Below are positions 21,305 through 29,345 of a stretch of DNA of 51,132 nucleotides, one piece after another. Under the pieces are notes generated by a model that worked only from the letters and a program-made list of their open reading frames with translations, ran no database searches and was not told the DNA's origin. How positions within the stretch are numbered: position 1 is the stretch's first letter; each line of letters opens with the position of its first letter. The stretch comes from a virus: positions 1 through 51,132 of IMG/VR virus record IMGVR_UViG_3300047548_000794. One strand, given 5' to 3'. The position numbers were made by a program, and so were the translations under genes.

Positions 21305-22267
21305 TTATCCTAAGATAGCAACAATCGTACTATACACATCTTGAGTTTGATTATCACGATTTGTTCTAATTACTCTAACTCTAGCTCCAGCAGGAATAGA
21401 AGCATATTTAGATAATGTCATATCACAATCAGGGTCTGCAGTAGAATTGAATCTAACACATATAGTGTTAAACACTCCTGTTGCTGCACCTGTTTCAATT
21501 TGAACTTCTATTTTTAATTTACCTGATGCAGATGCTAAAACTTGATATAACTTAGATGCAGATGCAAATACTAAATCGTGGTTATCTGTAGCTCCACCAG
21601 CGACATTGGCAGTTGTATCGTAATTAACAATTTCAGTACCGACATCTTCTTGGATTACTACGTTTATAGAACCATCTGAATTTACAGCAAGAAAATCTGT
21701 TCCATCACCAATTTTTACACTATCAGAAACATGAGTAAGATCTCTAACATCTAAATCTACAGCATCTACAGTAATTGAATTGCCACCATCTTGAATATTT
21801 ACAGCAGCTCCACCGGCTCCATTTTGAACTGTAATTGATTCTAGAGCAGCAAGTGTAGCAGCATCTAATGCAACAACGGAATCACTAACGTCAACCTTAT
21901 CTGTTGCAAATACTAAATCTCTAATATCTAAATCTACAGCATCTACAGTTAAAGAACCACCAGCATCACTAACTGGAACAGGGTTCCCGTTTGCAACATC
22001 TGCATCACCGACTTGTATGTTAGCATTGACATTTAGATTATCATGAGTTGCCTGTAAAACCTCTACACTATCTGTAGCAGAATCTAAGTCTCTAATATCT
22101 AAGTCTACGGCATCTACAGTTAAAGAACCACCGTTGTCTGTAACGTTTACAGATCCATCTGGGTTAACTGTTAGTTGTTGCGATGGCGTTGTTGCATCCG
22201 CAATTTTGACGACGACGTCGCCATCGTTTTCAGTTCTTACTGGTAATGACGAATTGTAGTCACTCAT
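21305..22267 (-). CDS. fibre-like virion protein with three internal repeats
   Basis: A 320-residue protein with three copies of a unit GGSLTVDAVDLDIRDL-x(2)-(A/V)(T/S)D-x-V (third copy starts GNSITVDAVDLDVRDL). It also carries SVKIGDGTDFLAVNSDGSIN, nearly repeated in the gene at 22498-23451 (SVRIGDGTDELAINSDGSIN). Repeats of this type fit a trimeric beta-structured shaft. The C-terminal part is a more compact domain ending in YSTIVAILG. Likely structural; module sharing suggests recombination among fibre genes. Confidence 0.75.
   Translation of the reverse strand: MSDYNSSLPVRTENDGDVVVKIADATTPSQQLTVNPDGSVNVTDNGGSLTVDAVDLDIRDLDSATDSVEVLQATHDNLNVNANIQVGDADVANGNPVPVSDAGGSLTVDAVDLDIRDLVFATDKVDVSDSVVALDAATLAALESITVQNGAGGAAVNIQDGGNSITVDAVDLDVRDLTHVSDSVKIGDGTDFLAVNSDGSINVVIQEDVGTEIVNYDTTANVAGGATDNHDLVFASASKLYQVLASASGKLKIEVQIETGAATGVFNTICVRFNSTADPDCDMTLSKYASIPAGARVRVIRTNRDNQTQDVYSTIVAILG
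21738..22133 (-). repeat. three imperfect repeats of about 50 bp inside the fibre gene
   Basis: Copies near 21738-21788, 21914-21963 and 22085-22133 encode VDAVDLDIRDL-type units. The DNA is conserved enough to be seen directly (for example CTAAATCTACAGCATCTACA on the plus strand). Spacing of about 175 bp reflects the protein repeat. Confidence 0.75.
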
Positions 22268-22269
22268 AT

Positions 22270-22458
22270 TTATTCCCCTTTATTTGTTAAAGCCTTAATT
22301 TCAGCTTTTAATTCTTCTTCTTTATTCTTTTGAATTTCAATCATAGTTTTGATTCTGGCTATTTCTTCCATTCTTTCTTCTATTTTAAATTCTTGCTCTT
22401 GTCTAGCTAATTCAACACGAGAAAGTTCAAGTTTTTTTCTTTTTAATTCAATGCTCAT
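22270..22458 (-). CDS. 62-residue coiled-coil protein
   Basis: Entirely helical and charged: MSIELKRKKLELSRVELARQ, then EERMEEIARIKTMIEIQKNK, with heptad spacing. It lies between two fibre genes with 2- and 39-base gaps. Could be a fibre assembly chaperone or a trimerising component. Function unknown. Confidence 0.65.
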   Translation of the reverse strand: MSIELKRKKLELSRVELARQEQEFKIEERMEEIARIKTMIEIQKNKEEELKAEIKALTNKGE

Positions 22459-22497
22459 ATTAACTCCACAATTAATTATTATATCACTATTTATTAC

Positions 22498-23451
22498 TTA
22501 ATTTTTCTCAACTACAACCAATCTAGCATTAAAATCACCGCTAAACGGCCTAGCATGCTCAACTGATATCCTAACAATATCACCAGTAATCAACGATATA
22601 GAGTCATTAAAGTCAAAAACACTATTCAAAGAACCACCATGATAAGTTCTTTTTTTATCAACAGTAGCAGAATTTACTTCAACTTGATAAGTTGCTATAT
22701 TTGTACCAGAAACGTCTACAGTATTTATAGTTGCTGTAGGTATACCAATAGGAACAGTGTAGCTTAGTATTGTAGTTGGAGTTGCACTATTTATAGCAGA
22801 TATTTCAGCATATATGCTTTTTTTAACTAAACTATTGTCAGGCGTAAATACTACGTTTATAGAACCATCTGAATTTATAGCTAATTCATCTGTTCCATCA
22901 CCAATTCTAACAGAGTCAGCAACATCTCCTGGATCAGGAGTATTATCTCTATGGGATAATGCAACTTCTAACTCAGCATTAACAGTACCTATATCAATAG
23001 ATCCATTGCTTAATTGAACAGGTAGCGGATTTGACTTATCATAAGGTCTTCCTAACCAATCAACAGAATGACTTCTAAGAGCTACTGTAGGCTCTTCTTC
23101 GTAAACTTGACGTTGTATTTCGTTTAGGTCTATTACGGGTCTTTTGTCTTCTAATAACTCAACTGTGGCAGTGTCGGCTAGTAAAAACATAGAAATATCT
23201 AATTTATTTTTAGTTGTAACTGCTTCATCAATATTAATAACAATCAGCTGTGTTTCTGATATTACTTTTTGAATTTTTACTTTTAAACCAGATTGAGTGT
23301 TGGACTTTAATATAACTAATTGACCAACTTTAAATGAATAAGTATTTAAAATTGTTATAGTACCAGTATTAGTACCATCTGCTGTAAATAATTGAGGTGG
23401 GATAGGTAAATATCTCTTTTCAGTAATACGAGGTACTGTAAAATCAGCCAT
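22498..23451 (-). CDS. fibre-like virion protein
   Basis: A 317-residue protein. The N-terminal part (ITEKRYLPIPPQLFTADGTN) probably attaches to the virion, since it differs from the other fibres. The middle has SVRIGDGTDELAINSDGSIN, shared with the neighbour at 21305. The C-terminal region is beta-rich (FNARLVVVEKN). First gene of the fibre run behind a -10 element at 23495-23500. Confidence 0.7.
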   Translation of the reverse strand: MADFTVPRITEKRYLPIPPQLFTADGTNTGTITILNTYSFKVGQLVILKSNTQSGLKVKIQKVISETQLIVINIDEAVTTKNKLDISMFLLADTATVELLEDKRPVIDLNEIQRQVYEEEPTVALRSHSVDWLGRPYDKSNPLPVQLSNGSIDIGTVNAELEVALSHRDNTPDPGDVADSVRIGDGTDELAINSDGSINVVFTPDNSLVKKSIYAEISAINSATPTTILSYTVPIGIPTATINTVDVSGTNIATYQVEVNSATVDKKRTYHGGSLNSVFDFNDSISLITGDIVRISVEHARPFSGDFNARLVVVEKN

Positions 23452-23494
23452 TTAATCCACCCTAAATCATAACCCATGCTATGAAGTTTGCTAT

Positions 23495-23500
23495 ATTATA
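23495..23500 (-). promoter_or_regulatory. extended -10 element (TGTTATAAT)
   Basis: TGTTATAAT on the minus strand, about 40 bases upstream of the ATG at 23451. An inverted repeat (AACAGGT...ACCTGTT, 23500-23519) abuts it on the upstream side. This is the start of the fibre transcription unit. Confidence 0.55.
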
Positions 23501-23519
23501 ACAGGTTATTAGACCTGTT
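23500..23519 (-). repeat. inverted repeat next to the fibre promoter
   Basis: AACAGGT-CTAATA-ACCTGTT on the minus strand, perfect 7-bp arms. It contains the HNH stop codon TAA in its loop and ends on the -10 element. It may be an operator or a transcript-end hairpin. Confidence 0.45.
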
Positions 23520-24042
23520 TATTACTTTTAAAAACATTATCTTCAGCCCTTAATGGCTGAATATTACTATAATGGCAGGCTTTTAAGAGTTCATCTCTAT
23601 TGCTGAGATTAAAGTCAAATAAAGGAAGTATATGATCTAAGTGCCAAGTAGTTCTATTTTTATCATAAGGTCCATGGTTTTCCCAATTCATCCAAGGTTC
23701 AAACTTAGATTCTATATATTTCTTAAATTCTTCAATTGAACAACCTAGATCTTCAACAGCAGAACCTGATTTATAATTATGTTTAATAGCTACTCTTAAT
23801 CTACATCTAAGAATACTTTTAAGTCTATAATTTACATCAGTTGCATATTTTTTGCGATGAAATATAGTTTCTCTATTTTTTCTTATTTCTAATTGCTCTG
23901 GAGTTCTAGCATCTCGTGAAATTTTAGCATTAGAATTGAAACATATTTTACACTCAAATCTAAGTTTATCTTTATTTCTTTTTTCTTTATTGAATTCACT
24001 TAATTCTTTTTCTTCAAAACACTGCTTACACTTTTTGAGCAT
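23509..24042 (-). CDS. HNH endonuclease
   Basis: A 177-residue protein; start ATG 24042 behind GGAG in the preceding gene's last codons. The zinc ribbon has CKQC and CKIC. The core has TWHLDHILPLFDFNLSN, LLKACHYSNIQPL and a terminal N-x-x-K. It resembles the HNH gene at 1749-2252 throughout, including the SAVEDLGCSIEEF segment. It is inserted between virion genes, as expected of a mobile intron-less homing gene. Confidence 0.9.
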   Translation of the reverse strand: MLKKCKQCFEEKELSEFNKEKRNKDKLRFECKICFNSNAKISRDARTPEQLEIRKNRETIFHRKKYATDVNYRLKSILRCRLRVAIKHNYKSGSAVEDLGCSIEEFKKYIESKFEPWMNWENHGPYDKNRTTWHLDHILPLFDFNLSNRDELLKACHYSNIQPLRAEDNVFKSNKQV

Positions 24043-24043
24043 T

Positions 24044-24463
24044 TTACTCTCCAGTGAACATATTTCTTTTTTCAAGTTCTTCTCTCTTTAAAGTGCTATT
24101 AAAAGACTTACAAGTACCCCAATCTTCCTCTTCTTCGACTGGTATTCCAATCTTTGGATGAGTTAAAGCTTTTTGAAGTTTACTTTCCCATTCTTGTTCT
24201 CTCTTAGCCGCTTCCTCTTCAGAAACAACTCCTCCACCAAATAATTGTTCATCAGTTGGTTGCTTAGGAGCATTATGAAGTACGGCTTTTGCAATCTCTT
24301 CATCTGTTGGTTTACGAGGTATTTCGCCTTTAGCTAATCTCGGAGCTGCTTCACCTTTCGGTGCAATACCCGAAGGGTTATTAATAAATAGGGCAGTAGG
24401 ATTATGCTTGTGGTCATCTGATTTCTTTAATTCACTCCAGTCAAGTTCTCCAGCTTTTGCCAT
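24044..24463 (-). CDS. 139-residue unknown protein
   Basis: A polar protein with an N-terminal WSELKKSDDHKHNPTALFIN, a proline/lysine-rich centre and a glutamate-rich tail containing VEEEEDWGTCKSFNSTL. Overlaps the neighbouring gene at 24463 by one base. Composition suggests disorder, perhaps a virion assembly factor. Function unknown. Confidence 0.65.
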   Translation of the reverse strand: MAKAGELDWSELKKSDDHKHNPTALFINNPSGIAPKGEAAPRLAKGEIPRKPTDEEIAKAVLHNAPKQPTDEQLFGGGVVSEEEAAKREQEWESKLQKALTHPKIGIPVEEEEDWGTCKSFNSTLKREELEKRNMFTGE

Positions 24464-25674
24464 TATTTTACCTTTGGTTTAGAATTCGGATTAGATCCGG
24501 ATTTCGATTCGCTAGCTTTCTCTTTAGCTGATTCTTTTGCCATCATATCTTTTTCTTTCTTGCGAACTTCAGCGTCGATGACCATTTGTTTCATTTTAAG
24601 TTCAGATTGTTGTTTCTTGATTTGAAGATCAAGTTCCATCTCTCTTTTAGCTTTTTCGTACTCAAGATCCATCATACGCTTTTGATGATGTGTATCGTCA
24701 AATTTGTCACCAGGAATGTCTTTTTCATGTTTTCTAGCTTCAATATCTCTAAGTTTTTTCTTATGTTCAACTTCATCATTAGCTTCTGCTTCGCGTTGAG
24801 CTTTCTTATATTCAAGTTCTTTCATTTTCTTAGCATGTTCAACTTCAAGTGCATTCATTTGGGCTTTATAGTCAGCATCTAGAGAATTCAACTTCTCAGC
24901 ATGTCCAGACTTAAGAGCATGTTCGCCTTGTTTTACTTGCATATCAAGTTGTTGAAGAGAAAGTTCTCCTTCCTTCTTAGCTCGTTCAGTATCAGCTTTT
25001 GCAGACTTCAATTCATCAACATCAGGAAAGTGGTGTCCGTGAATTACGTGAGCGATTTCTGTTTCACTGTATCCAAGTTTAGACATTATATCTTCTAACT
25101 CTTCAGCACCTTCTTCTTCGCCTTCTTCTGGAACCGTATCGTCAGATTCTGTATCGTCTCCCATATCAGCATCTTCTGAACTTTCTTCGTCAGATTCGTC
25201 GGAAGATTCCGGATCATCTAACTGAGATAAGATGTCATGCATTTCATCATCACCCATTTCTGGCTGCTCTTCTTGAGGTGCTTCTTGTTCTTCTGCTTCC
25301 TCTTCTTCTGGTTTAACAATAGACATAAATGCTTCGTTTGCTAAAGCTTTCTTGAGTTTTTTCCACTTTCTTCTTAGAGAATGTTCATAGTCTTGTTGTG
25401 CGTCTTGATTAGCAGCAACGCCAGCATGTGAGTCATCTTTATCAAGTTCTTCTTTACCGTAGTCTATTTCTTGTTTACCATCTGCTTCTTTATCGATGCG
25501 CAATTTATCTGCTTTATCAAGTTCTCTTTTAACTTCTTTTCTTTGTTTTTTAGCTTCTTCTTTGTCATCTTTATGTGATTTAGAGTCTAAAACGTTAAGC
25601 AATCTTTTATGCTCTTCTTTAAATTCGCCTTCATCCATTTTAATTTCTTTTTTATTCATATCGACCTTAGCCAC
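24463..25674 (-). CDS. 403-residue charged coiled-coil protein
   Basis: Very high Lys/Glu/Asp content. The first half has an acidic disordered block around residues 125-195 (SDESDEESSEDADMGDD). The second half is a long coiled coil (LEVEHAKKMKELEYKKAQRE). Nearly no aromatic residues. It forms a set with the two following genes, 26517-27827 and 27829-28752, which are also hydrophilic. Possibly a head or internal virion protein or scaffold. Function unknown. Confidence 0.7.
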   Translation of the reverse strand: MAKVDMNKKEIKMDEGEFKEEHKRLLNVLDSKSHKDDKEEAKKQRKEVKRELDKADKLRIDKEADGKQEIDYGKEELDKDDSHAGVAANQDAQQDYEHSLRRKWKKLKKALANEAFMSIVKPEEEEAEEQEAPQEEQPEMGDDEMHDILSQLDDPESSDESDEESSEDADMGDDTESDDTVPEEGEEEGAEELEDIMSKLGYSETEIAHVIHGHHFPDVDELKSAKADTERAKKEGELSLQQLDMQVKQGEHALKSGHAEKLNSLDADYKAQMNALEVEHAKKMKELEYKKAQREAEANDEVEHKKKLRDIEARKHEKDIPGDKFDDTHHQKRMMDLEYEKAKREMELDLQIKKQQSELKMKQMVIDAEVRKKEKDMMAKESAKEKASESKSGSNPNSKPKVK

Positions 25675-25683
25675 AAATACTCC

Positions 25684-26517
25684 TTAGAAACTATCTAACT
25701 GGAATGAACGTTGGTAATAACCTTTAACTGCTGCTTTTTGTTTCTCTATCATATCATTCAAGTCTTTCAACCTTTGAACTAAAAACTGTGGTCCTGGTGA
25801 ACTTACAGATTGTGAAGTTCCATCGATAGAAATACCAATAGAGTTATACGGAAACAGTAGTGGTCCTACAGCTGATAAAAGTTTATATGCAGCCATAAGC
25901 TCAATTAGATCAACTAACGCAGCAGGAATTTTATCTTTCTCAAACCCACAAGTGTATTGAACTCTTACACCACCTGGAAATAAACCAGATCCAAGAGCCA
26001 TTAAGGCTCCATATTGTGCACCAGAGAATGCAGATACTTGAAATCCTGACATAGATGTTCCGAATGCTGGTACTAGTTGGATAACTCCTTCTTGTGGCAT
26101 AACATGAACGAACTCGTTTGGATAAACAATTAATCCCTCTTCTTGATTGTTAGAGAAAGTTAATTCTAACTTCTCAACAGCTATGATATTTGGGTGATTT
26201 AACTTAAGATAATTATAAGTCCAAGAAAAATCTCTTCTATTATAGTCATGTTTCTCATTGAATGTAACTGGTGTAATATATAAATCCAACTCATGTTCAA
26301 CTTGTGAAATGGCTGCATTTAAATAATATGCTAAAGTAGCGTCAGTAACTTCCTGACCTGTCAATTGAGATTTCAATGGGATCCCAAACAAAGATCTTTG
26401 TTTCATTTCATCTGGAGTTGGAAGTGGAACATAACGTTCAAACGTTTGTGTTGTATCTTCTCCATCTAATGCCCAAACTGGAAATATACCTGTTCTAGGT
26501 GTTTTTGATGCTGTCAT
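25684..26517 (-). CDS. head-tail connector or neck-like virion protein
   Basis: A 277-residue folded protein. Segments DATLAYYLNAAISQVEHELD, FVHVMPQEGVIQLVPAFGT, FPGGVRVQYTCGFEKDKIPA and VDLIELMAAYKLL follow the layout I know from phage neck or head-completion proteins: helices, strand pairs, then iP-x-x-l. The end has IDGTSQSVSSPGPQFLVQRL, also typical. No enzymatic motif. It is the best-folded protein in the 24-29 kb block. Confidence 0.6.
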   Translation of the reverse strand: MTASKTPRTGIFPVWALDGEDTTQTFERYVPLPTPDEMKQRSLFGIPLKSQLTGQEVTDATLAYYLNAAISQVEHELDLYITPVTFNEKHDYNRRDFSWTYNYLKLNHPNIIAVEKLELTFSNNQEEGLIVYPNEFVHVMPQEGVIQLVPAFGTSMSGFQVSAFSGAQYGALMALGSGLFPGGVRVQYTCGFEKDKIPAALVDLIELMAAYKLLSAVGPLLFPYNSIGISIDGTSQSVSSPGPQFLVQRLKDLNDMIEKQKAAVKGYYQRSFQLDSF

Positions 26518-27827
26518 TATTTTGTCCCCTTAACTTTTAAACTATCTATTCCACTTAATCTTTGTGCTTGTTGCGGATTAAGTTTACTTTGTAAATGCTT
26601 CACATACTCTGGATTTCTTTCAGCGAATACTGCAGCAGGATCTTTCTTGATGTTTGTAGAAAATCCACCTTCATCATTTTGCTCACTACCAACGCTTTGT
26701 CCAGCAGCTTGTGCAGACATAGGTTCGTCACCGCCGCCAGCAGCATCTTGACTATATTCACCAGTCATTCCAGCGCCAAACGATTTACCAGAATCTAAGA
26801 TTGCTTGTTCACCTTCAGCACGTTTTTGTTTTCTTGCTTCATTCGCTTCGCCAAATGCTTTACCAGAAGCAGCTGCAGCAACAGCTTTTTCTCTGTGCTC
26901 TGGATTCTTCTCTGCCCAATCTTTCTTCCAAGCTTGAACAGCTTGATGTCTTGCTCTACCTGTTAAACCTTTAAGTTCATCAGATCCAAGGAATTCATTG
27001 TGTGCTGTATCAAAATCTTTATGTGCGGCTTCGTGTGCTGCAATAGCTTTACCTGTTGCATATTTCTGTGGGTTGTTCTCTGCTTCCGCTGATTCCATTT
27101 GCTTTCTATCAGCATTTCTTAACCACTCATGTGCATGACTTTTTAATTGCTCAAGCATTTTAGGTGATGGTTCTGATGGTTTGGTTCCCGATCTCAACGC
27201 AGAATAAAAATCACTTGGAGCTTTATGAGCACCAGCTAATCTCTCTGCTTCTCTATGACTATATCCATCTTTCATGTGCTGTTCAATAGCTTTTTGGTGC
27301 TCAGGTTCATATTTATCCTGAGGTTTCCAATCTACATATCTGCTAGAAGATTTTTTTGGTTCTTCTTTCGCTTGTACCTTTGGTTGAACGTCTGCATCTT
27401 CATTAAGGTCAGCAGTAGGTTCGTCGTCTGACTCTCTTCCGGCTTCTGGGTCGTAATCGAATCCTGAGCCTGATTCATCGTCTCCATCTTCTCCGTTTTC
27501 TCTAAGCCATCTTGAAGCTTCGTCTTCGTCGTCTTCTCCGTCTGCGTCAGCATTGCCTCTAATATATTGCTCGTCTTCGTCGTCTGAATCATCAGAAGGT
27601 ACTTTGTCAAATAAGTCATCTCCGTATCCAGATCCATCTTCATCCTCTTCGTCACGCTCACCAGCGCCAATGTTAGCCCAATCATAATCACTATCTTCAT
27701 CTTCGTCGTTAATAGCTTTTAAAAGTCTACTCTCGATAGCGTGAAATAATTCGGGGTTGTTATTTAAGAAGTTTTCATGCTTCTTTAGTAGATTAGATAT
27801 ATTTTTTAATAGTTCTTCTGATTTCAT
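26517..27827 (-). CDS. 437-residue acidic, low-complexity protein
   Basis: Start ATG 27827 with AAGG upstream, one base after the previous stop. An N-terminal helix (KNISNLLKKHENFLNNNPEL) is followed by a long Asp/Glu/Ser/Gly tract (about residues 60-155) and a His/Lys/Ala-rich C-terminal half (AIAAHEAAHKDFDTAHNEFL). Not obviously enzymatic. Its composition and position suggest an abundant internal virion protein. Function unknown. Confidence 0.65.
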   Translation of the reverse strand: MKSEELLKNISNLLKKHENFLNNNPELFHAIESRLLKAINDEDEDSDYDWANIGAGERDEEDEDGSGYGDDLFDKVPSDDSDDEDEQYIRGNADADGEDDEDEASRWLRENGEDGDDESGSGFDYDPEAGRESDDEPTADLNEDADVQPKVQAKEEPKKSSSRYVDWKPQDKYEPEHQKAIEQHMKDGYSHREAERLAGAHKAPSDFYSALRSGTKPSEPSPKMLEQLKSHAHEWLRNADRKQMESAEAENNPQKYATGKAIAAHEAAHKDFDTAHNEFLGSDELKGLTGRARHQAVQAWKKDWAEKNPEHREKAVAAAASGKAFGEANEARKQKRAEGEQAILDSGKSFGAGMTGEYSQDAAGGGDEPMSAQAAGQSVGSEQNDEGGFSTNIKKDPAAVFAERNPEYVKHLQSKLNPQQAQRLSGIDSLKVKGTK

Positions 27828-27828
27828 G

Positions 27829-28752
27829 TTACACCTTCTTCTTGATGTTAGCAAGAGCTGCTAAAGCATCTTCTTTGTTAGCTGGAGCAACTGGTGCTAC
27901 AACTGGAGCATGTACAGGTTCAGACTTGACACTGCCGCGACTAGCTAAAGCCTTAGGATCCATAGCTTCTTGTCTATTAAAATAAGAATCCATGTGTGGA
28001 CTATCTTGGTATAGATCATGAGCTTTTAAATATTGTTCATGTTTTTCTGGCGTATGTTCAGCTGGAGAATTTTTATAGTTCGACATAATTGGATGTGAAT
28101 CGAATTCATGAGGAACAAATCCTTTCACTTCTGCTTCTGGATTGATGTCAAGATATTTGCCATTTACTTTAATTTCTTCTAGTGGATAAGCACCCTTATG
28201 TCCATGGACATCAGTTTCTTTTCCGTATGCTTCATGTGGTGCACCTTGTAACCAACTAGCATAATCACTACCGTTACGAGACCAACCTTTTGTATCTGTA
28301 GAGAATTTACCAGTTTCAGGATTCTTTCCTGAGTAACCACTTCTTTCCCATGGTTTTGGATCAATAGCTTCAACTTTAAGCTTACCACCAGAGTGATCGT
28401 TTAGACCATTTCTAGTAAGTTTTTCAGACATGTGCATCATGTTGAATAATTGTTGTGCATGTTTATTTGCTAAGGCTTTATTACCGCCTTTAAGTGCAGC
28501 TTTATATTGTGAAGCGTGATGAGACATAGCATCATGAATCATAGCTGGATCGTTTTCTGGATCCATGTGAGTTCCATAATGCATAACAGCGTGATTAGGG
28601 TTCTTTTTAGAGTAGGCTTGTGCCATCTTCTCTAAAGATTCTACTGTATGACTTATAAGAAGATCATCTCTCATATACTTAATAAGAAGCTGAAGACTTG
28701 GATCGTCTTTGGCTCTCTTTATAAGTAATTCCTTAAAGTTATCTAACTTCAT
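27829..28752 (-). CDS. 307-residue histidine-rich protein
   Basis: The N-terminal part is helical (FKELLIKRAKDDPSLQLLIK). The centre has many His residues (MIHDAMSHHASQYKAALKGG, PHEAYGKETDVHGHKGAYP). The C-terminus is a short helix after a proline/valine linker (APVVAPVAPANKEDALAALA). It is coupled to the gene at 26517. Likely a virion or assembly protein; the His clusters could bind metal. Function unknown. Confidence 0.65.
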   Translation of the reverse strand: MKLDNFKELLIKRAKDDPSLQLLIKYMRDDLLISHTVESLEKMAQAYSKKNPNHAVMHYGTHMDPENDPAMIHDAMSHHASQYKAALKGGNKALANKHAQQLFNMMHMSEKLTRNGLNDHSGGKLKVEAIDPKPWERSGYSGKNPETGKFSTDTKGWSRNGSDYASWLQGAPHEAYGKETDVHGHKGAYPLEEIKVNGKYLDINPEAEVKGFVPHEFDSHPIMSNYKNSPAEHTPEKHEQYLKAHDLYQDSPHMDSYFNRQEAMDPKALASRGSVKSEPVHAPVVAPVAPANKEDALAALANIKKKV

Positions 28753-28761
28753 AATTACTCC

Positions 28762-29091
28762 TTAAAGTGCTAGTAACTCAACTCTAGATGGAGCAGCAGA
28801 AGCTCTAATCCACTTACCAGTACAAACAACATAATGTTCTCCAGGAATAAGCATTACGGCTGGAGTAGTTGTAGCAGTGACAGTTGCCGATGGAGCATCT
28901 AAGTTTGAAAAAGCTACGTAAGTATTAGCAGTTACAACAAGTCTAACGATGTTTGTTTCACCAACATTAACCCAAGCAGCTGAAATATCATCAGTAACTA
29001 CTTTACCAGCAATATGAAGGGATTGAAGACCTTGACCAGCATCGATGATGCCCATTGTGAAATATTTTTTAAGTGAATTTTCGATAGCCAT
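28762..29091 (-). CDS. small beta-rich virion protein
   Basis: 109 residues from ATG 29091 behind GGGAG. Sequence alternates hydrophobic and polar residues (TANTYVAFSNLDAPSATVTA, then MLIPGEHYVVCTGKWIR), as in small head-decoration or head-surface proteins. First gene after a -10 element at 29123-29128. Decoration role is inference. Confidence 0.65.
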   Translation of the reverse strand: MAIENSLKKYFTMGIIDAGQGLQSLHIAGKVVTDDISAAWVNVGETNIVRLVVTANTYVAFSNLDAPSATVTATTTPAVMLIPGEHYVVCTGKWIRASAAPSRVELLAL

Positions 29092-29122
29092 GAGTACTCC
29101 CATAAGTATTAGTTATGAGAGT

Positions 29123-29128
29123 ATTATA
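29123..29128 (-). promoter_or_regulatory. extended -10 element (TGGTATAAT)
   Basis: Minus-strand TGGTATAAT, identical at its core to those at 44075-44080 and 49001-49006, placed about 30 bases upstream of the ATG at 29091. An 11-bp inverted repeat (29133-29162) sits where the -35 would be. Confidence 0.6.
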
Positions 29129-29132
29129 CCAG

Positions 29133-29162
29133 GTCTAACCGACGTGTGAAGGTCGGTTAGAC
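29133..29162 (-). repeat. 11-bp inverted repeat beside the -10 element
   Basis: GTCTAACCGAC and GTCGGTTAGAC form perfect arms around an 8-base loop. The stop codon TAA of the gene at 29157-29345 is in the first arm. No T-run follows on the minus strand, so a terminator is unlikely; an operator over the -35 region is more likely. Confidence 0.55.
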
Positions 29163-29345
29163 AGGTTGAGCATCATTTTTTGAAGTTTTTTTATGAATTA
29201 CTTGCCATTTTCTTCTGTTTCTGTAAACACCTGAAAGTGGGTAAGAAATTAGGCTTTTCCAACTTATAATGCCGAACCTCGCTAGAGTATCTAGGAAGTC
29301 CGACCTTACATATATCATTTCCATTCTGTCTTCGTATTGTTCCAT
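29157..29345 (-). CDS. 62-residue RFG-motif protein
   Basis: The core DFLDTLARFGIISWKSLISY carries T-L-x-R-F-G-I. The C-terminal half is basic (YRNRRKWQVIHKKTSKND). It follows the exonuclease gene and ends in the 29133-29162 dyad. One of the clearest family members outside the 35-36 kb cluster. Function unknown. Confidence 0.6.
   Translation of the reverse strand: MEQYEDRMEMIYVRSDFLDTLARFGIISWKSLISYPLSGVYRNRRKWQVIHKKTSKNDAQPV

Noticed and set aside
21738-22133. Regularly spaced DNA repeats that could suggest a CRISPR array
   Set aside because: Spacing is about 175 bp, the repeats are in frame inside a fibre gene and encode a repeated protein unit; there is no leader or cas gene.
24586-25098. 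Plus-strand hydrophobic frames that look like membrane proteins
   Set aside because: Antisense translation of Lys/Glu codons gives Phe/Leu-rich frames; the coiled-coil gene on the minus strand explains the region.
29133-29162. Inverted repeat considered as a terminator
   Set aside because: No T-run follows on either strand, and a TGGTATAAT element lies directly downstream, so it is listed as a promoter-associated dyad.
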